Shown: positions 1 to 11,679, counted from the first letter of the stretch. The stretch is 46,125 bases of DNA from Polyangiaceae bacterium (GCA_025937895.1 JAICQL010000038.1:1-46125), one strand, 5' to 3'. The notes: generated by a model not told the origin, from the sequence alone. Made by a program: numbers and translations.

Positions 1-77
1 CCGTCATTTCCGTCGTTGTCCCAGCCGCCGCTGTCCCAGCGCCAGGGCTGAGGGGGTGTCTTCGTTCCGAGAGCCAT
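1..77 (-). CDS. N-terminal start of an unidentified gene, cut by the window edge
   Basis: An ATG at 75-77 on the minus strand opens a frame that stays open to the window edge, giving 25 residues that begin MALGTKTPPQPWRWDSGGWD. The frame starts 29 bases past the stop of the aldo/keto reductase on the same strand, so it may be the next gene of that operon. The visible peptide is rich in Trp, Gly and Asp and does not resemble a signal peptide. A possible GGA ribosome site lies about 12 bases upstream. Too little is visible to name a family, and the frame could be chance. Confidence 0.35.
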   Translation of the reverse strand, partial: MALGTKTPPQPWRWDSGGWDNDGND

Positions 78-106
78 ATCAATGGATCCGCTGCCCCCTG
101 CTGCCT

Positions 107-1339
107 TCATGCAAGCACCCGCGCCGCGCGGCGAATGTGCTCCTCCACGTTCAGCCCGTTGGGGCACGCCGCGGAGGCACGCGACAGATCCACGCCGTCG
201 AGGTTGCGAGCGGCCTCCGGCAGCGCCTGGTACAGCGCACGTGCCGCCTGCTGCTTGCCGTAGCTGTCGTGGTACATCAAATAGCGGAGCGTGGTGGCCA
301 CCGGGATGGGCGCGTCGATGGCGCCACCGCAGAGGTGGCTGCAACCGTCGCACGCCATGGCGCGGGTGGCTAGCGCATAGCGTCGTAGCTCCTCCACGTC
401 CAGCGCGCCGAGCTTGCCCGGGTCGCGGGCGGCCGCGGCGTTCTCCCGGATCTTCTCCAGGCTGTCCATTTCACTCACGGCGGCGGTGATGCGCTCATCC
501 GCCCAGACCGCCTTCAGCACCGCCTGGTACTTGTTCCACTTGCCGGTCTGCTGGAACTTCTGCCATTCGTTCTCGAACGATACGGCGGAGCCCTGGGTCT
601 TCATCGCGATCAGCCCGACCCCCGCCTTGTGGCAGGCGTCCATCGCCTGATTGAGCTCTTTATTGCCGTACTGCCGAAAGTTGTAGCGGAACATGACCGC
701 GTCCACCCAGGGCGTGCGCGCCGCCAGGTTCATCAGCTCGACCACGTTGCCGTCGTGACAGGAGAAGCCGAAGTGGCGGAGCTTCTTCTGCTTCTTCAGC
801 TCCTCCAGTTTCGCCAGCAGCGGCTTGTCCAGCGCCTTTGCGTCATTGAGGCCGTGCAGGAAGAACAGGTTCACGTAGCTGGTCTTCATGCGCCCCAGGC
901 TCTCGTTCAGGCGCTGCTCTGCCCCCGCCGGATCCCACAGGTTGGTCTTGGTGGTGATCCAGAGCTTGTCCCGCAGCTTGGTGCGCTCGAGAAAGCTGCC
1001 GATGGCCAGCTCATTGGTGCCGCCGGAGTAGCTCCAGGCCGCGTCGAAGTAGTCGATGCCGTTCTTCAACGACTCGGGCAGCTTCGGATCCCACTTGGTG
1101 TCCCACGACATGGAGCCGCCCTGCAGCAGGATCGGCACCTTCTCCCCCGTCTTGCCCAGCACCCGCCGGGGCAGCGGAGCCAGCTGCTTTGCCGCCGCCT
1201 CACCGCCCTCGGCCAGCGCCCACGCCTGGCGCGCCACGCCGCCGAGCGCCACCTCACCCAGCAATGCCCCACCGCCGATGGCCCCGCCGCGGCGGAGTAG
1301 CTGGCGCCTGCTGATCGGTCTGTCGTTGCCGTTGCCCAT
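107..1339 (-). CDS. Tat-exported aldo/keto reductase with C-terminal Fe-S motif
   Basis: Predicted NADPH-type aldo/keto reductase, 410 residues from the ATG at 1339; a TTG at 1348 is the alternative. The N-terminus carries a twin-arginine signal (SRRQLLRRGG, then an Ala/Gly-rich hydrophobic stretch), so it is probably exported folded. The barrel keeps the usual catalytic set: Asp and Tyr in FDAAWSYSGG, Lys in TTKT and His in FFLHGL. Near the C-terminus CDGCSHLCGG and a later ACPNG look like a cysteine set for a [4Fe-4S] cluster, as in ferredoxin-like aldo/keto reductases (COG1453 type). The gene follows the NapH/NapG-like polyferredoxin closely, with a GAGGTGGG Shine-Dalgarno region between them. 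This suggests electrons pass from that membrane protein to this enzyme; substrate unknown. Confidence 0.85.
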   Translation of the reverse strand: MGNGNDRPISRRQLLRRGGAIGGGALLGEVALGGVARQAWALAEGGEAAAKQLAPLPRRVLGKTGEKVPILLQGGSMSWDTKWDPKLPESLKNGIDYFDAAWSYSGGTNELAIGSFLERTKLRDKLWITTKTNLWDPAGAEQRLNESLGRMKTSYVNLFFLHGLNDAKALDKPLLAKLEELKKQKKLRHFGFSCHDGNVVELMNLAARTPWVDAVMFRYNFRQYGNKELNQAMDACHKAGVGLIAMKTQGSAVSFENEWQKFQQTGKWNKYQAVLKAVWADERITAAVSEMDSLEKIRENAAAARDPGKLGALDVEELRRYALATRAMACDGCSHLCGGAIDAPIPVATTLRYLMYHDSYGKQQAARALYQALPEAARNLDGVDLSRASAACPNGLNVEEHIRRAARVLA

Positions 1340-1354
1340 GTCGTTCAACCCACC

Positions 1355-3087
<1,733 letters not shown>

Positions 3088-3091
<4 letters not shown>

Positions 3092-4182
3092 CCCACCTGT
3101 ACCTCGCGGCGCGCGAGCTTGCGCCAGTCCGGCTGCCCCAGGTTACGGGCGGCACATTTCTCGAAATACGCCGGCAGCGCTTCGCCCTGGCGCTCCAGCA
3201 GCTGATCCCAGCCGTACGCGTCGGCAGCGATCGAGTCGCGCGAGGCCACGATGGTGTGGGCCTCTTTCACGTCACCCAGGCTGCCGCCGGTGGGCCCGCT
3301 GCGGAACAGCACGCGCGTCGCGTCCAGCACCACGAAGGTGGGGCGCAACATCAGCGCCAGGTCGGCGATGATGCCGTGGATGTCCTGATGGAACTGGTTG
3401 CGCCGCCCGCCGAGCAGGCCGTACCAGTTCTTGGTGGTCATGGACGCGCGACACAGGTTGTGATCTTTCACCGGTGATACGCCGATCACCTTGTTGGCCC
3501 CCACGAACGGCCCCCAGAAGAAGGGCCAGCGCTCGATCCAGGTCGCCCCCGGCGTGCCCAGCAGGGCAAACTCGCTCGGGTTCGGCAGGTACAGGCGCGC
3601 GCCCGACTTCTGCGCGGCGGACTGGATGCCGCTGCGCACGAAGCAGCTGGAGGGTGACTCGATCGGGTTGTCGGCGACGCGGATCTCCTGCGCCCCCGCC
3701 TCGCGCACCAGCTCGATCAGCGCCGAGAGCACGTCCGGGTTGGTGGTGGCCCCCAGCGCTGCCGGCCGCTCGAAAGCCACGTTGGGCTTGATCACCACCA
3801 CGTCGCCCTTGGAGATGAAGCGCCCGATACCACCGATGGCGTCGATGGCGGCGCGCAGCATGTCGCTCAGCTTGGTGCCGTAGGCCACCCCCAGGTCAGC
3901 CACCGAGGGCATGTCGGGCACCCGGAAGCCGCCCTCGGGCAAGCTGAAGACCTTGGGCTTGGGCTTGCCTCGCTCGCCGTCCGGATCCTTCAAGGAGAGC
4001 GGCCAGCCCGGCGGGGCCAGGCTCATCCAGCCGGCGGCGGCGGCTGCCGCGCCCAGCCCGAGCGCGCCCTCGAGCAAGGTGCGGCGCTCGATTTTGTGGT
4101 GTGCCTGCTGCTGCGCGAGCTCCTCCGCCGTGGGCTCGGGCTCGGGCTCGGCGCGGCGACCTCGACGGCGCTCCTGAGTCAT
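3088..4182 (-). CDS. DUF362 domain protein with Tat-like signal
   Basis: A 364-residue protein of the DUF362 family (often found beside Fe-S proteins; function unknown). Residues 1-30 are charged and Glu-rich. They are followed by [20 protein letters not shown], a twin-arginine-type signal, so export by Tat is likely despite the long leader. Family features include [25 protein letters not shown] and [18 protein letters not shown]. Unlike many DUF362 proteins it carries no ferredoxin domain of its own, and the neighbouring polyferredoxin may supply that role. It overlaps both neighbours by ATGA, which suggests translational coupling in one operon. The physical role remains inference. Confidence 0.82.
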
Positions 4183-5522
4183 TCCTCTTCTCCTTCCCCG
4201 TGCACGGCGCCCGAGCTCGGCTCGGTGGCCCCCGGAGCCGCCTCTGCCGCGGCTGGTTTGCTCTCCCCTGCGGGCCTGGCGGCTGCCGCCTCGCCCTCTT
4301 CCCCGCCCTGCGCATCATTGCTGGGCTGTGCGCTGGCGCGCACGGCCTCCGGCAGCGCGCGCAGGCCCTCTTCCAGCTGCTTCAGCACCTCGGCTGCGCG
4401 CCTGGCGTCGGGCGCGCCGCGCACCCCGATCACGAAGCGCTCGCTGGCCGTGGCGGTGGAGAACGTGCCCAGGAACTCGTCCTTGAACAGCGGCACGCCC
4501 CCCGGAGTCTTGCCGCCCGCCACCCCCAGGCCCTCGAAGCCCTCCTGATATTGCTTGGCCGCGGCCTTGGCCTGCGCGGCGTCGGTCTTCACGGCCACGA
4601 ACGCCTCCATGTTGTCGACGGCGTCCGCCGGGCTCAACGTGGCCTTGTACACGTCACTGGCGAAGCCGAACGAGAAGGCGTTCTCGCGCGCGTAGCTGAC
4701 CGCTGAGGCGTCCACCTTCAGCTGGTCGACGAACAGGCCGAAGGCCCACGGCAGCTCCGCCCCTGGCAGCTCGTCCTTGAAGAGCTGCACCAGGCGCTGC
4801 ACCTCGGCCAGCACCGGCGCGGACTCATCCGAGCCGACGAAGCGCACGTAATACGGGCCGCGCGCCAGGAACGCTGCGTTGCGGTCGAAGCGGAAATACG
4901 TGCCGTTTTCAAAGCGCGACTCCTTCTCCGGCGGCCGCTCGCCGTTGTAGGTGCCCAGCGCGTTGCGCGCCTCACCCAGATCGTACAGCTCGATCTCGAT
5001 GCTGGCGCCGCCGGGTGCGTCGAGCGTGACGGAGTGCATGCTCTGCACGCCGAACGACTGGTAGAACTCGGCGCGCCCGTTGATCTTCACGTACAGGTTG
5101 TCGGGCGTGTACGAGCCGATCTTGCCCTCGCCGAAGCCGCCCGCTGCCAGCCCCTGCGGCAGCGCCCCGCGCTGCGCGATGGGCTTGTCGGCGGGCGCGG
5201 CCAGCCCTGAACGCGCGGGGCTGGCCACCTGCGCGAGCACGCCAGCGGCAGAGCGTGCCTGCTCACTGCCCGCGGCGGGCTCGAGCGGACTGGTGGCGAG
5301 CGCCGCGCTCATGTCGTACAGGCTTGGATCGGGGTGAGCGCCCTTGTGACGCACCCAGGCCAGCACTCCCGCCAGAAAGGCCAGGATGCCCGCTCCCCAG
5401 TACACCTCGCGCACGCGATAGGTCTTGCGAAAGGAGCGCAGCCCATCACGCACGAACACGCGGCCCTCGCTCGCATCCAGCGAGGTGCTGCTACGCTCGG
5501 CGGTCTCCAGCTTGTTTGTCAC
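4179..5522 (-). CDS. DUF6599-type membrane-anchored protein
   Basis: A 447-residue protein that starts with GTG at 5522 and is first in the redox operon. One N-terminal membrane helix ([14 protein letters not shown], about residues 43-57) would anchor it with the rest outside. The soluble part matches the DUF6599 pattern: [19 protein letters not shown], then [20 protein letters not shown] and [19 protein letters not shown]. The C-terminus is a low-complexity Ala/Glu/Gly tail of about 60 residues. DUF6599 has no established biochemical function. Its overlap with DUF362 indicates the four proteins act together. Upstream 5523-5644 is the likely promoter region; I saw no clear -35/-10 pair there. 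Confidence 0.75.
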   Translation of the reverse strand: MTNKLETAERSSTSLDASEGRVFVRDGLRSFRKTYRVREVYWGAGILAFLAGVLAWVRHKGAHPDPSLYDMSAALATSPLEPAAGSEQARSAAGVLAQVASPARSGLAAPADKPIAQRGALPQGLAAGGFGEGKIGSYTPDNLYVKINGRAEFYQSFGVQSMHSVTLDAPGGASIEIELYDLGEARNALGTYNGERPPEKESRFENGTYFRFDRNAAFLARGPYYVRFVGSDESAPVLAEVQRLVQLFKDELPGAELPWAFGLFVDQLKVDASAVSYARENAFSFGFASDVYKATLSPADAVDNMEAFVAVKTDAAQAKAAAKQYQEGFEGLGVAGGKTPGGVPLFKDEFLGTFSTATASERFVIGVRGAPDARRAAEVLKQLEEGLRALPEAVRASAQPSNDAQGGEEGEAAAARPAGESKPAAAEAAPGATEPSSGAVHGEGEEE

Positions 5523-5644
5523 GCTGGGGCAGCATAACGCGTGCCGCCAGAGCGGAGCAGCCTGTTTTCAGCCTGTAGCTGAAACGGCCGGCATACAGGT
5601 GAGCCCTGCTTCGCGTGCACTCCCACGCAAATTTGCGAGCCCGG

Positions 5645-6883
5645 TCAGCGCAGGGCCTCCAGCGCGTCCGCCGCCCAGATCAGGGCATCGAGCCAGGCGC
5701 GATTGACCATGCCGGTCTCGAAGTGGGTGACTTGCTGCGCGTCGTTCGCCTCGTGGCTCAACACGTCGAGCAGGATGTGGCCCAGCACCCCAGACCGCTC
5801 GAGCACCGCTGCGCGTACCTCTGCGGCCAGCGGCAGCTCTGCCAGCACGCGCTCCAGCGGGCGCTCGAAGAGGGCGTCCAGCGCGCTCACGAGACCCACC
5901 AGAAACGCAGCCTCCGGATCGGCGCCGACGGCGCCGGCGACCAACTCCGCCGCGCGCGCGCGGATCAGCGCCACGAAGCTGAGCTCACTCGGGCGATCGG
6001 TGGTGGCGGTGAGCGCCACCAGCGTGACCCACCTGGAAAACTCCCGCAGCCCCAGCAAGCTGACGGCCTGCGAGATGCTGGTGATCGGGTGCCGCCGCAC
6101 GTATGCCGCCGAGCCGAGGAAGCGCAGCACTGCGGCAGACAGGGCCGGGTCTGTCTTGACGATACGCTCGATCTCGCCGAACTCCACCGCCGGGTCGCGC
6201 AGGCGCTTCAGCAGTCGGGTGAGCGTCTCCAGGCTCTTGGGCAAGCGCGTGTGTGAGAGCAGCTGCGGCCGAAACAAAAAGCTGCCCTGAAACAGCTGGC
6301 ACCCGAGTGCCAGCCCAGCGTTAAACTCCTGCTGCGTCTCGACCCCGCTCGCCACCGTGATGCGCGCTTGCCCGCGCACCCGCTCCAGCTGCTCGCCCAG
6401 GCCAGCCGTGCCCAGCCGCCGAACGTCGAGCTTCACATAGTCGGCCAGCTGCAGCAGGGGCGCGCTGCGCGGGCTGAATACAAAGCCATCCAGCGCCAGC
6501 TGAAGGCCATCACGCTGGCGCTGCTCCAGCGCCATGAGCAGCTCGGGGATGGAGTGCTCGTAATCCCTCACCTGCAACACCACCAGCTCGGGCGGCACGG
6601 GCAGGGGCAAAGCGCCGCTGATGATGTCGTGCGAAACAGTCAGAAACACGCGCTTGTTGCTGGCCACTCGCTCCAGCCCCAGCTCGGCGAAGGCGCTGAG
6701 CACCACCGAGCAGGCCGCGCGATCCGGATCCGCGTGTTGCCCCGGCGCCGACGCGCGATAGAACAGCTCGTACGCGCGCGAGCTCAGCGAGGCGTCGTAG
6801 ATCGCCTGACGGCCCAGCTGCACGCTCTCCAGCCCCGGCGCGCGAGCCTCCGTCGCTCCCGCCGCCCTCACCCGCTCACTCAT
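5645..6883 (-). CDS. EAL-HDOD signalling protein, degenerate EAL
   Basis: A 412-residue protein with an N-terminal EAL-like half (about 20-215) and a C-terminal HDOD half (about 220-400), the YuxH/CdgJ architecture. The start QLGRQAIYDASLSSRAYELF matches the family opening. Residues needed for c-di-GMP hydrolysis are altered: EAL is YEL, DDFG is LDGF and the AEGVE glutamate is changed (ASGVETQQ). It probably binds rather than cleaves its ligand, or acts as a scaffold. HDOD marks are KTDPALSAAVLRFLGSA and ITSISQAVSLLGLREFSRWV. The ATG at 6883 has a GGGGAG ribosome site 7-8 bases upstream. It appears monocistronic. Confidence 0.85.
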   Translation of the reverse strand: MSERVRAAGATEARAPGLESVQLGRQAIYDASLSSRAYELFYRASAPGQHADPDRAACSVVLSAFAELGLERVASNKRVFLTVSHDIISGALPLPVPPELVVLQVRDYEHSIPELLMALEQRQRDGLQLALDGFVFSPRSAPLLQLADYVKLDVRRLGTAGLGEQLERVRGQARITVASGVETQQEFNAGLALGCQLFQGSFLFRPQLLSHTRLPKSLETLTRLLKRLRDPAVEFGEIERIVKTDPALSAAVLRFLGSAAYVRRHPITSISQAVSLLGLREFSRWVTLVALTATTDRPSELSFVALIRARAAELVAGAVGADPEAAFLVGLVSALDALFERPLERVLAELPLAAEVRAAVLERSGVLGHILLDVLSHEANDAQQVTHFETGMVNRAWLDALIWAADALEALR

Positions 6884-7222
6884 CGCTCACTCCCCTGGCA
6901 CGGCGGCAATGGCGGCAAACGCCAGCAGCCCGTCAGCTGAGCCTACCACTCCCCGCGAGGAGGCACGGGGCGAGCGCGCCGCCAGAGCGCAGGCGCGTGC
7001 ATTCTGCCGCTGCGCGGCGCCGGCCGTCATGACCCGCTCGCACATCAGTGCCAGCTCAGCCCAGCCCGCTCCAGCCTGCGCAAGATCGCCACGAGAAGGC
7101 GCCCCCAACCCGACGGACCCCACAAAGCGCGAGTCCCCTGGTGCGTTGCCGCGACCAGGGGACCATTGCTCGAGGGGAGCATCGCCGCATCCTCCGGTGA
7201 GGTGCGGAGCGCGCGAGCTAGC
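6884..7222. other. Intergenic stretch between EAL-HDOD gene and lipoprotein gene
   Basis: It carries the promoter side of the EAL-HDOD gene and the 3' side of the lipoprotein gene. The only clear structure is the perfect inverted repeat at 7133-7163. A 78-codon frame at 6887-7123 (minus) has no recognisable features and I do not call it a gene. Confidence 0.5.
7133..7163 (-). terminator. Hairpin terminator candidate after the lipoprotein gene
   Basis: A perfect 10-bp inverted repeat (GTCCCCTGGT / ACCAGGGGAC) with an 11-base loop, 60 bases downstream of the lipoprotein stop on the minus strand. There is no T-run after it, so it may be a Rho-assisted stop or an RNA 3'-end stabiliser. Confidence 0.5.
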
Positions 7223-8161
7223 TCAGGGCGCCAGGATCGGGCGCAGCTCGGAGATGCAGAAGTCGAACGGGTGCGCGATCGACGTGTCCGCAGGCACCTG
7301 CCACGACAGGCTCATCAGCGCGCGCGGGTTGGGCCGGGTCGAGAGCATGCCCTGCGCGCCGACGTTGTAGTTGATCGGGTCCACCGCCAGGGACAGGTTC
7401 GGTGGGCTCGTCTGCCAGCACTCGAAGGTGATGTCACTGAACAGGATGTTCTCGGTGGCGTTGTGGATGGGGGCACGGGTGGAACAGTAGGTGTCGATCG
7501 CGGTGTTGGCCCCCTCGGGCACGGCCTTGAAGCGGAAGGCCGACGCGGACACGCCCTGATCGGTCAGAGCCGGATCCATGCCCGTGATCTTGTAGGAGAA
7601 GCCGATCACGTTACCAATTGGCCAGGGCTCTGCCACCGTGCCCAGCACGGAACCGGCATCGGCACCTGCGTCCGCAGCGCCCGCATCACCACCTGCGTTG
7701 GGGTTGGCGGCGCGGTTCAGGTCCAGCGAGATCTCGGCGCCCCAGGCGGACCCGTAGTCGTCGTTCACCACCACGGCGGTGGTGCCCTTCATGCACAGCT
7801 GGCCCTCGTGGAGGGTGAGCTCTGCAGGCGCCGTCATCACCATGCTCTGGGCGAGCACGATGCCGCCCCTGATGTTCGTGTTGCCGGTGGTGTCCTCCAC
7901 CACGACGTCGGCGCCGCTGCCGGTCATCGTCAGCGGATCGCCCAGGTTCAGGCCGCCGCTGCCGGAGCCACCGGAGCCGCTGCCGCCTGCGCTCGTACCG
8001 GCCGTTCCTTGACCGGAGCCGGCCGTGCTGCTGCTGCCGGCCTGCCCGACCTGCGTGCCGCCGCCATTGCCGCCGGTGTTGCGCTCGGCTCCGCCCTCAT
8101 CCGAGCACGCCAGCGCGCCTGCTACGGCCGCCATCAAATAAAAAGAAAGTGGGGTCTTCAT
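7223..8161 (-). CDS. Secreted lipoprotein with Gly/Ser linker, unknown function
   Basis: A 312-residue predicted lipoprotein. The ATG at 8161 is chosen because AAAGGA lies about 9 bases upstream and a lipoprotein signal follows directly (MKTPLSFYLMAAVAGALAC, Cys19). A flexible linker rich in Gly, Ser and Thr spans about residues 23-70. The rest is a mostly beta-looking domain (SMVMTAPAELTLHEGQLC, FAFRFK-like strands, SDITFECWQ) with an Ala/Gly/Asp insert near 155-170. This build is common in Polyangia-type myxobacterial surface proteins. The C-terminal domain could be a carbohydrate-binding jelly roll, but I do not recognise a named family. Confidence 0.8.
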   Translation of the reverse strand: MKTPLSFYLMAAVAGALACSDEGGAERNTGGNGGGTQVGQAGSSSTAGSGQGTAGTSAGGSGSGGSGSGGLNLGDPLTMTGSGADVVVEDTTGNTNIRGGIVLAQSMVMTAPAELTLHEGQLCMKGTTAVVVNDDYGSAWGAEISLDLNRAANPNAGGDAGAADAGADAGSVLGTVAEPWPIGNVIGFSYKITGMDPALTDQGVSASAFRFKAVPEGANTAIDTYCSTRAPIHNATENILFSDITFECWQTSPPNLSLAVDPINYNVGAQGMLSTRPNPRALMSLSWQVPADTSIAHPFDFCISELRPILAP

Positions 8162-8431
8162 TCTCAAAGTCCTTTCGATAAGAGTCTCCGACTCTGGCAC
8201 TCGCGGCGGATCGGGCAAACCCTTAGGCTGGGATCGCGGGGAGCCTGCCAAAAGGGCTTGAATCATGCAACCAGAGACGGATCTCTCCGTTAAGAGGCCG
8301 GAGTGGCCTGCACACATCAGCCCCGGAGCAAATCGGCACGGTTTTCAGCCGCGCTAGAAGCCCCGACTGCGGGAAACGCTTCCCTGTTCACTAGTGACGC
8401 GCTTCTGGCGCTGATATCCCTACATCACCTC

Positions 8432-11400
8432 ATGTCTTCCAACTCGAGCCATCACCCGGATCGAACCGATCACGCCTCTTTGAGCCCGTTTCGCAAGGTC
8501 GACGCGCGCGCCACTTTTCCCGAGCTGGAGCAGCAAGTGCTGGAGCTCTGGGCGGAGCTCGACGCGTTTCACGAGTCCAACCGTCGGCGCGCCGGCGGCG
8601 AGCCCTTCGTTTTTTACGACGGCCCGCCCTTCGCCACCGGCACCCCACACTACGGGCACCTGCTGACCTGCACGATCAAGGACATCGTGCCTCGCTACTG
8701 GAACATGCGCGGGCACCCCGTCGATCGCCGCTTTGGCTGGGACTGCCACGGTCTGCCGATCGAGGCGCTGGCGCAGGACGCGCTGGGGCTGGCGGGCACC
8801 AGTCAGATCCTCGCGCTGGGGGTGGACGCCTTCAACCGCCAGTGCCGGCAGATGGTGCTCACGTACGTGGCCGACTGGCGCAAGACCGTCACGCGCATGG
8901 GGCGCTGGGTCGACTTCGATCACGACTACAAGACCATGGACGCCGACTTCATGGAGAGCGTCTGGTGGGTCTTCAAGCAGCTCTGGGACAAGGGGCGCAT
9001 CTACAAGTCGTATCGGATCATGCCCTACAGCTACAAGCTGACGACCCCGCTCTCCAACTTCGAGGCGAACAGCAACTACAAGGTCGTTCAAGATCCGGCG
9101 ATCACCGTCTCCTTCCGCGTGCGCAGCGGGCTGGAGAAGCTGGGGCTGACAGACCCCGGCACGGTGGAGCTGCTGGCCTGGACCACCACCCCCTGGACGT
9201 TGCCCAGCAACCTGGCGCTGTGCGTGGGGCCCGACATCGACTACGTGTGCGCCAGGGACGGCGACGTGACCTACGTGCTGGCCGAGGCGCGCCTGCCGGA
9301 ATATCAGAAGCTGCGCCCGGGCCTGACGGTGCTGAAGCGCCTGCGCGGCAGCGAGCTGGCGGGCATCGGCTATGAGCCGCTGCTCCCCTACTTCACCAGC
9401 CACCCGCGCAGCTTCGTCGTGCTGTGCGATGCCTTCGTCAGCACCGAAGACGGCACGGGCATCGTGCACATGGCCCCCGCGTACGGCGAAGATGACTTCC
9501 GCATCTGCCGCGCGGCGGGCATCGAGCTGGTGGATCCGCTCGACGCCGAGGCGCGCTTCGACGAGCGGGTGCCCGACTTTGCCGGCCAGCTCTGCAAGGA
9601 CGCGGATCCGGCCATCATCAAGAAGCTCAAGCAGGAGGGTAAGCTGTTTCACCAGGGCGTGCTGGAGCACAGCTATCCGTTCGAGGAGCGCACGGACACG
9701 CCGCTGATCTATCGCGCCATCGACGCCTGGTACGTCAAGGTCCAGGATCTGCGCGCCGATCTGGTCGCGCAGAACGACACGGTGCGCTGGGTGCCGCCGG
9801 CGGTGGGCTCCGGCCGCTTCGGCAACTGGCTGCGCGACGCCAACGACTGGAACATCAGCCGCAACCGCTTCTGGGGCTCCTGCATCCCGGTCTGGATCAA
9901 CGAGAAGGATCCGGAGGACCGCATCTGCGTGGGCTCGATCGCCGAGCTGGAGCAGCTGAGCGGGGTGCGGGTGAGCGATCTGCACAAGGACGTGGTCGAC
10001 AAGGTGGTCATCCAGCGCGACGGCAAGACGTACCGCCGCACCCCGGAGGTGCTGGACTGCTGGTTCGAGTCTGGCTCCATGCCGTACGCGCAGGTGCACT
10101 ACCCGTTCGAGAACCAGGACGCGCTGCAGCAGTTCTTCCCGGCGCGCTTCATCGCCGAGGGGCTCGATCAGACGCGCGGCTGGTTCTACACCTTGCTGGT
10201 CCTGGGCACGAGCCTGTTCGAGAAGAGCCCGTACCAGAACGTGATCGTGAACGGGATGATCCTGGCCGAAGACGGCCAGAAGATGTCCAAGCGCCTGAAG
10301 AACTATCCGGCGCCCAACCAGGTGCTGCAGGACTACGGCGCCGACGCGCTGCGCGCCTACCTGATCGACTCACCGGTGGTGCGCGGTGAGCCGCTGCGCT
10401 TCAGCGAGCGCGGCCTGCAGGAGATCGTGCGCACCGTGCTGCTGCCGTTCTGGAACGCGCTCAGCTTCTTCACCACGTACGCGGAGGTCGACGGCTACCA
10501 CCCGCGGCGGCAGGCTCCGCCCCCGCTGGCGGAGCGCCCCGACATCGATCGCTGGGTGCTGTCGGTGCTGCAGTCGCTGATCGCCGACGTGAACAGCGAG
10601 ATGGAAGCGTACCGCCTGTACAACGTGGTGCCGCGGCTGGTGCACTTCATCGACGATCTGACCAACTGGTACGTGCGCCGCTCGCGCCCGCGCTTCTGGA
10701 AATCCAGCGACGACACGGACAAGGCCTGCGCCTACGCCACCCTGTACGAGGTGCTGGTCACCTTCGCGCAGGTGCTGGCGCCCTTCATGCCCTTCATCAC
10801 CGAGACGGTGTACCAGCGGCTGGTGCGCCCGGTGGACCCGGGCGCGCCGCCCAGCGTGCACTTCTGCGACTACCCGAAGCCGGCGCTCGAGGCCATCGAT
10901 CAGCAGCTGGAGGCGCGCATGCAGGTGGCGCGTGACGTGGTGGCGCTGGGCCGCAAGCTGCGCGAGGAGCAGCGGCTGCGCGTACGCCAGCCGCTGCGCA
11001 AGCTCACGGTGGTGCACCGCGACGCCCGGCTGCGCGAGATGGCGCTCGCCTCCCAGGCGCTGATCGCCGACGAGCTGAACGTCAAAGCCATCGGCGCCGA
11101 GGCGGACGAGAGCTCCTTCACCAGCATCACCGTCAAGCCCAACTTCAAGACCCTGGGCAAGCGCTGCGGCCCCAAGCTCAAGACCATCGGCGCCGAGCTG
11201 GCCAGGTGGAGCTTCGGCGAGGTGGCTCAGCTCGAGGCCGGCGGCAAGATCGAGGTGGACGGCGAGGCGCTGGAGCTGGGCGACGTGATCCTGCAGCGCA
11301 GCGCGCTGAAGGGCGCTGTCGTGGCCACCAACGGCGATCTCACCGTGGTGCTCGACACCGAGCTCGATCCCGCGCTCAGGCGCGAGGGCATCGCGCGCGA

Positions 11401-11626
11401 GTTCGTCAGCGTGCTGCAGAACGCGCGCAAGCAAGCCGGTCTGGAGGTGGCCGACCGCATCACCGTCAGCTGGTCGAGCAGCGCTCCCGAGGTGCGCGAG
11501 GCGCTGCTCGAGCACAGCGGCATCGTCGCGCGCGAGGTGCTCGCCACCCGGTTCGCCGAGGGCGCCACCAGCGAGACCTGCCGGCTCAACGAGCACGACG
11601 TGGGCTACGGCATCGCCAAGGCCTGA
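8432..11626 (+). CDS. ileS: Isoleucyl-tRNA synthetase, probably eukaryote-like type
   Basis: Charges tRNA-Ile with isoleucine in the cytoplasm. It is 1064 residues from the ATG at 8432. The frame extends upstream to 8303, but conserved sequence begins only at FRKVDARATFPELEQQ. Class I motifs are present: HYGH at residues 73-76 (within GPPFATGTPHYGH) and KMSKR near 617-621. The CP1 editing domain lies between them (AWTTTPWTLPSNLALC; GTGIVHMAPAYGEDDF). Length, GPPFATG..HYGH and KMSKRLKNYP favour the type 2 (eukaryote-like) IleS, a class often naturally tolerant to mupirocin; this subtype is inference. There is no T-box motif in the 270 bases upstream. It runs divergently from the lipoprotein gene. 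Confidence 0.96.
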   Translation: MSSNSSHHPDRTDHASLSPFRKVDARATFPELEQQVLELWAELDAFHESNRRRAGGEPFVFYDGPPFATGTPHYGHLLTCTIKDIVPRYWNMRGHPVDRRFGWDCHGLPIEALAQDALGLAGTSQILALGVDAFNRQCRQMVLTYVADWRKTVTRMGRWVDFDHDYKTMDADFMESVWWVFKQLWDKGRIYKSYRIMPYSYKLTTPLSNFEANSNYKVVQDPAITVSFRVRSGLEKLGLTDPGTVELLAWTTTPWTLPSNLALCVGPDIDYVCARDGDVTYVLAEARLPEYQKLRPGLTVLKRLRGSELAGIGYEPLLPYFTSHPRSFVVLCDAFVSTEDGTGIVHMAPAYGEDDFRICRAAGIELVDPLDAEARFDERVPDFAGQLCKDADPAIIKKLKQEGKLFHQGVLEHSYPFEERTDTPLIYRAIDAWYVKVQDLRADLVAQNDTVRWVPPAVGSGRFGNWLRDANDWNISRNRFWGSCIPVWINEKDPEDRICVGSIAELEQLSGVRVSDLHKDVVDKVVIQRDGKTYRRTPEVLDCWFESGSMPYAQVHYPFENQDALQQFFPARFIAEGLDQTRGWFYTLLVLGTSLFEKSPYQNVIVNGMILAEDGQKMSKRLKNYPAPNQVLQDYGADALRAYLIDSPVVRGEPLRFSERGLQEIVRTVLLPFWNALSFFTTYAEVDGYHPRRQAPPPLAERPDIDRWVLSVLQSLIADVNSEMEAYRLYNVVPRLVHFIDDLTNWYVRRSRPRFWKSSDDTDKACAYATLYEVLVTFAQVLAPFMPFITETVYQRLVRPVDPGAPPSVHFCDYPKPALEAIDQQLEARMQVARDVVALGRKLREEQRLRVRQPLRKLTVVHRDARLREMALASQALIADELNVKAIGAEADESSFTSITVKPNFKTLGKRCGPKLKTIGAELARWSFGEVAQLEAGGKIEVDGEALELGDVILQRSALKGAVVATNGDLTVVLDTELDPALRREGIAREFVSVLQNARKQAGLEVADRITVSWSSSAPEVREALLEHSGIVAREVLATRFAEGATSETCRLNEHDVGYGIAKA

Positions 11627-11648
11627 GAGCGGAGCTGGGCATAGGGGG

Positions 11649-11679
11649 GCCGGGCTGCCGCCACACGCCGCAGCCCGGC
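11649..11679 (+). terminator. Hairpin downstream of ileS
   Basis: A perfect 10-bp stem (GCCGGGCTGC / GCAGCCCGGC) with an 11-base loop, 22 bases after the ileS stop. No T-run follows, so termination efficiency is uncertain, but position and symmetry fit an ileS transcript end. Confidence 0.5.

Noticed and set aside
6887..7123. A 78-codon minus-strand frame upstream of the EAL-HDOD gene
   Set aside because: Low-complexity Ala/Gly/Arg translation, no family features, and the EAL-HDOD gene has its own ribosome site.
8162..8431. Possible T-box leader before ileS
   Set aside because: No T-box sequence or terminator/antiterminator pair was seen.
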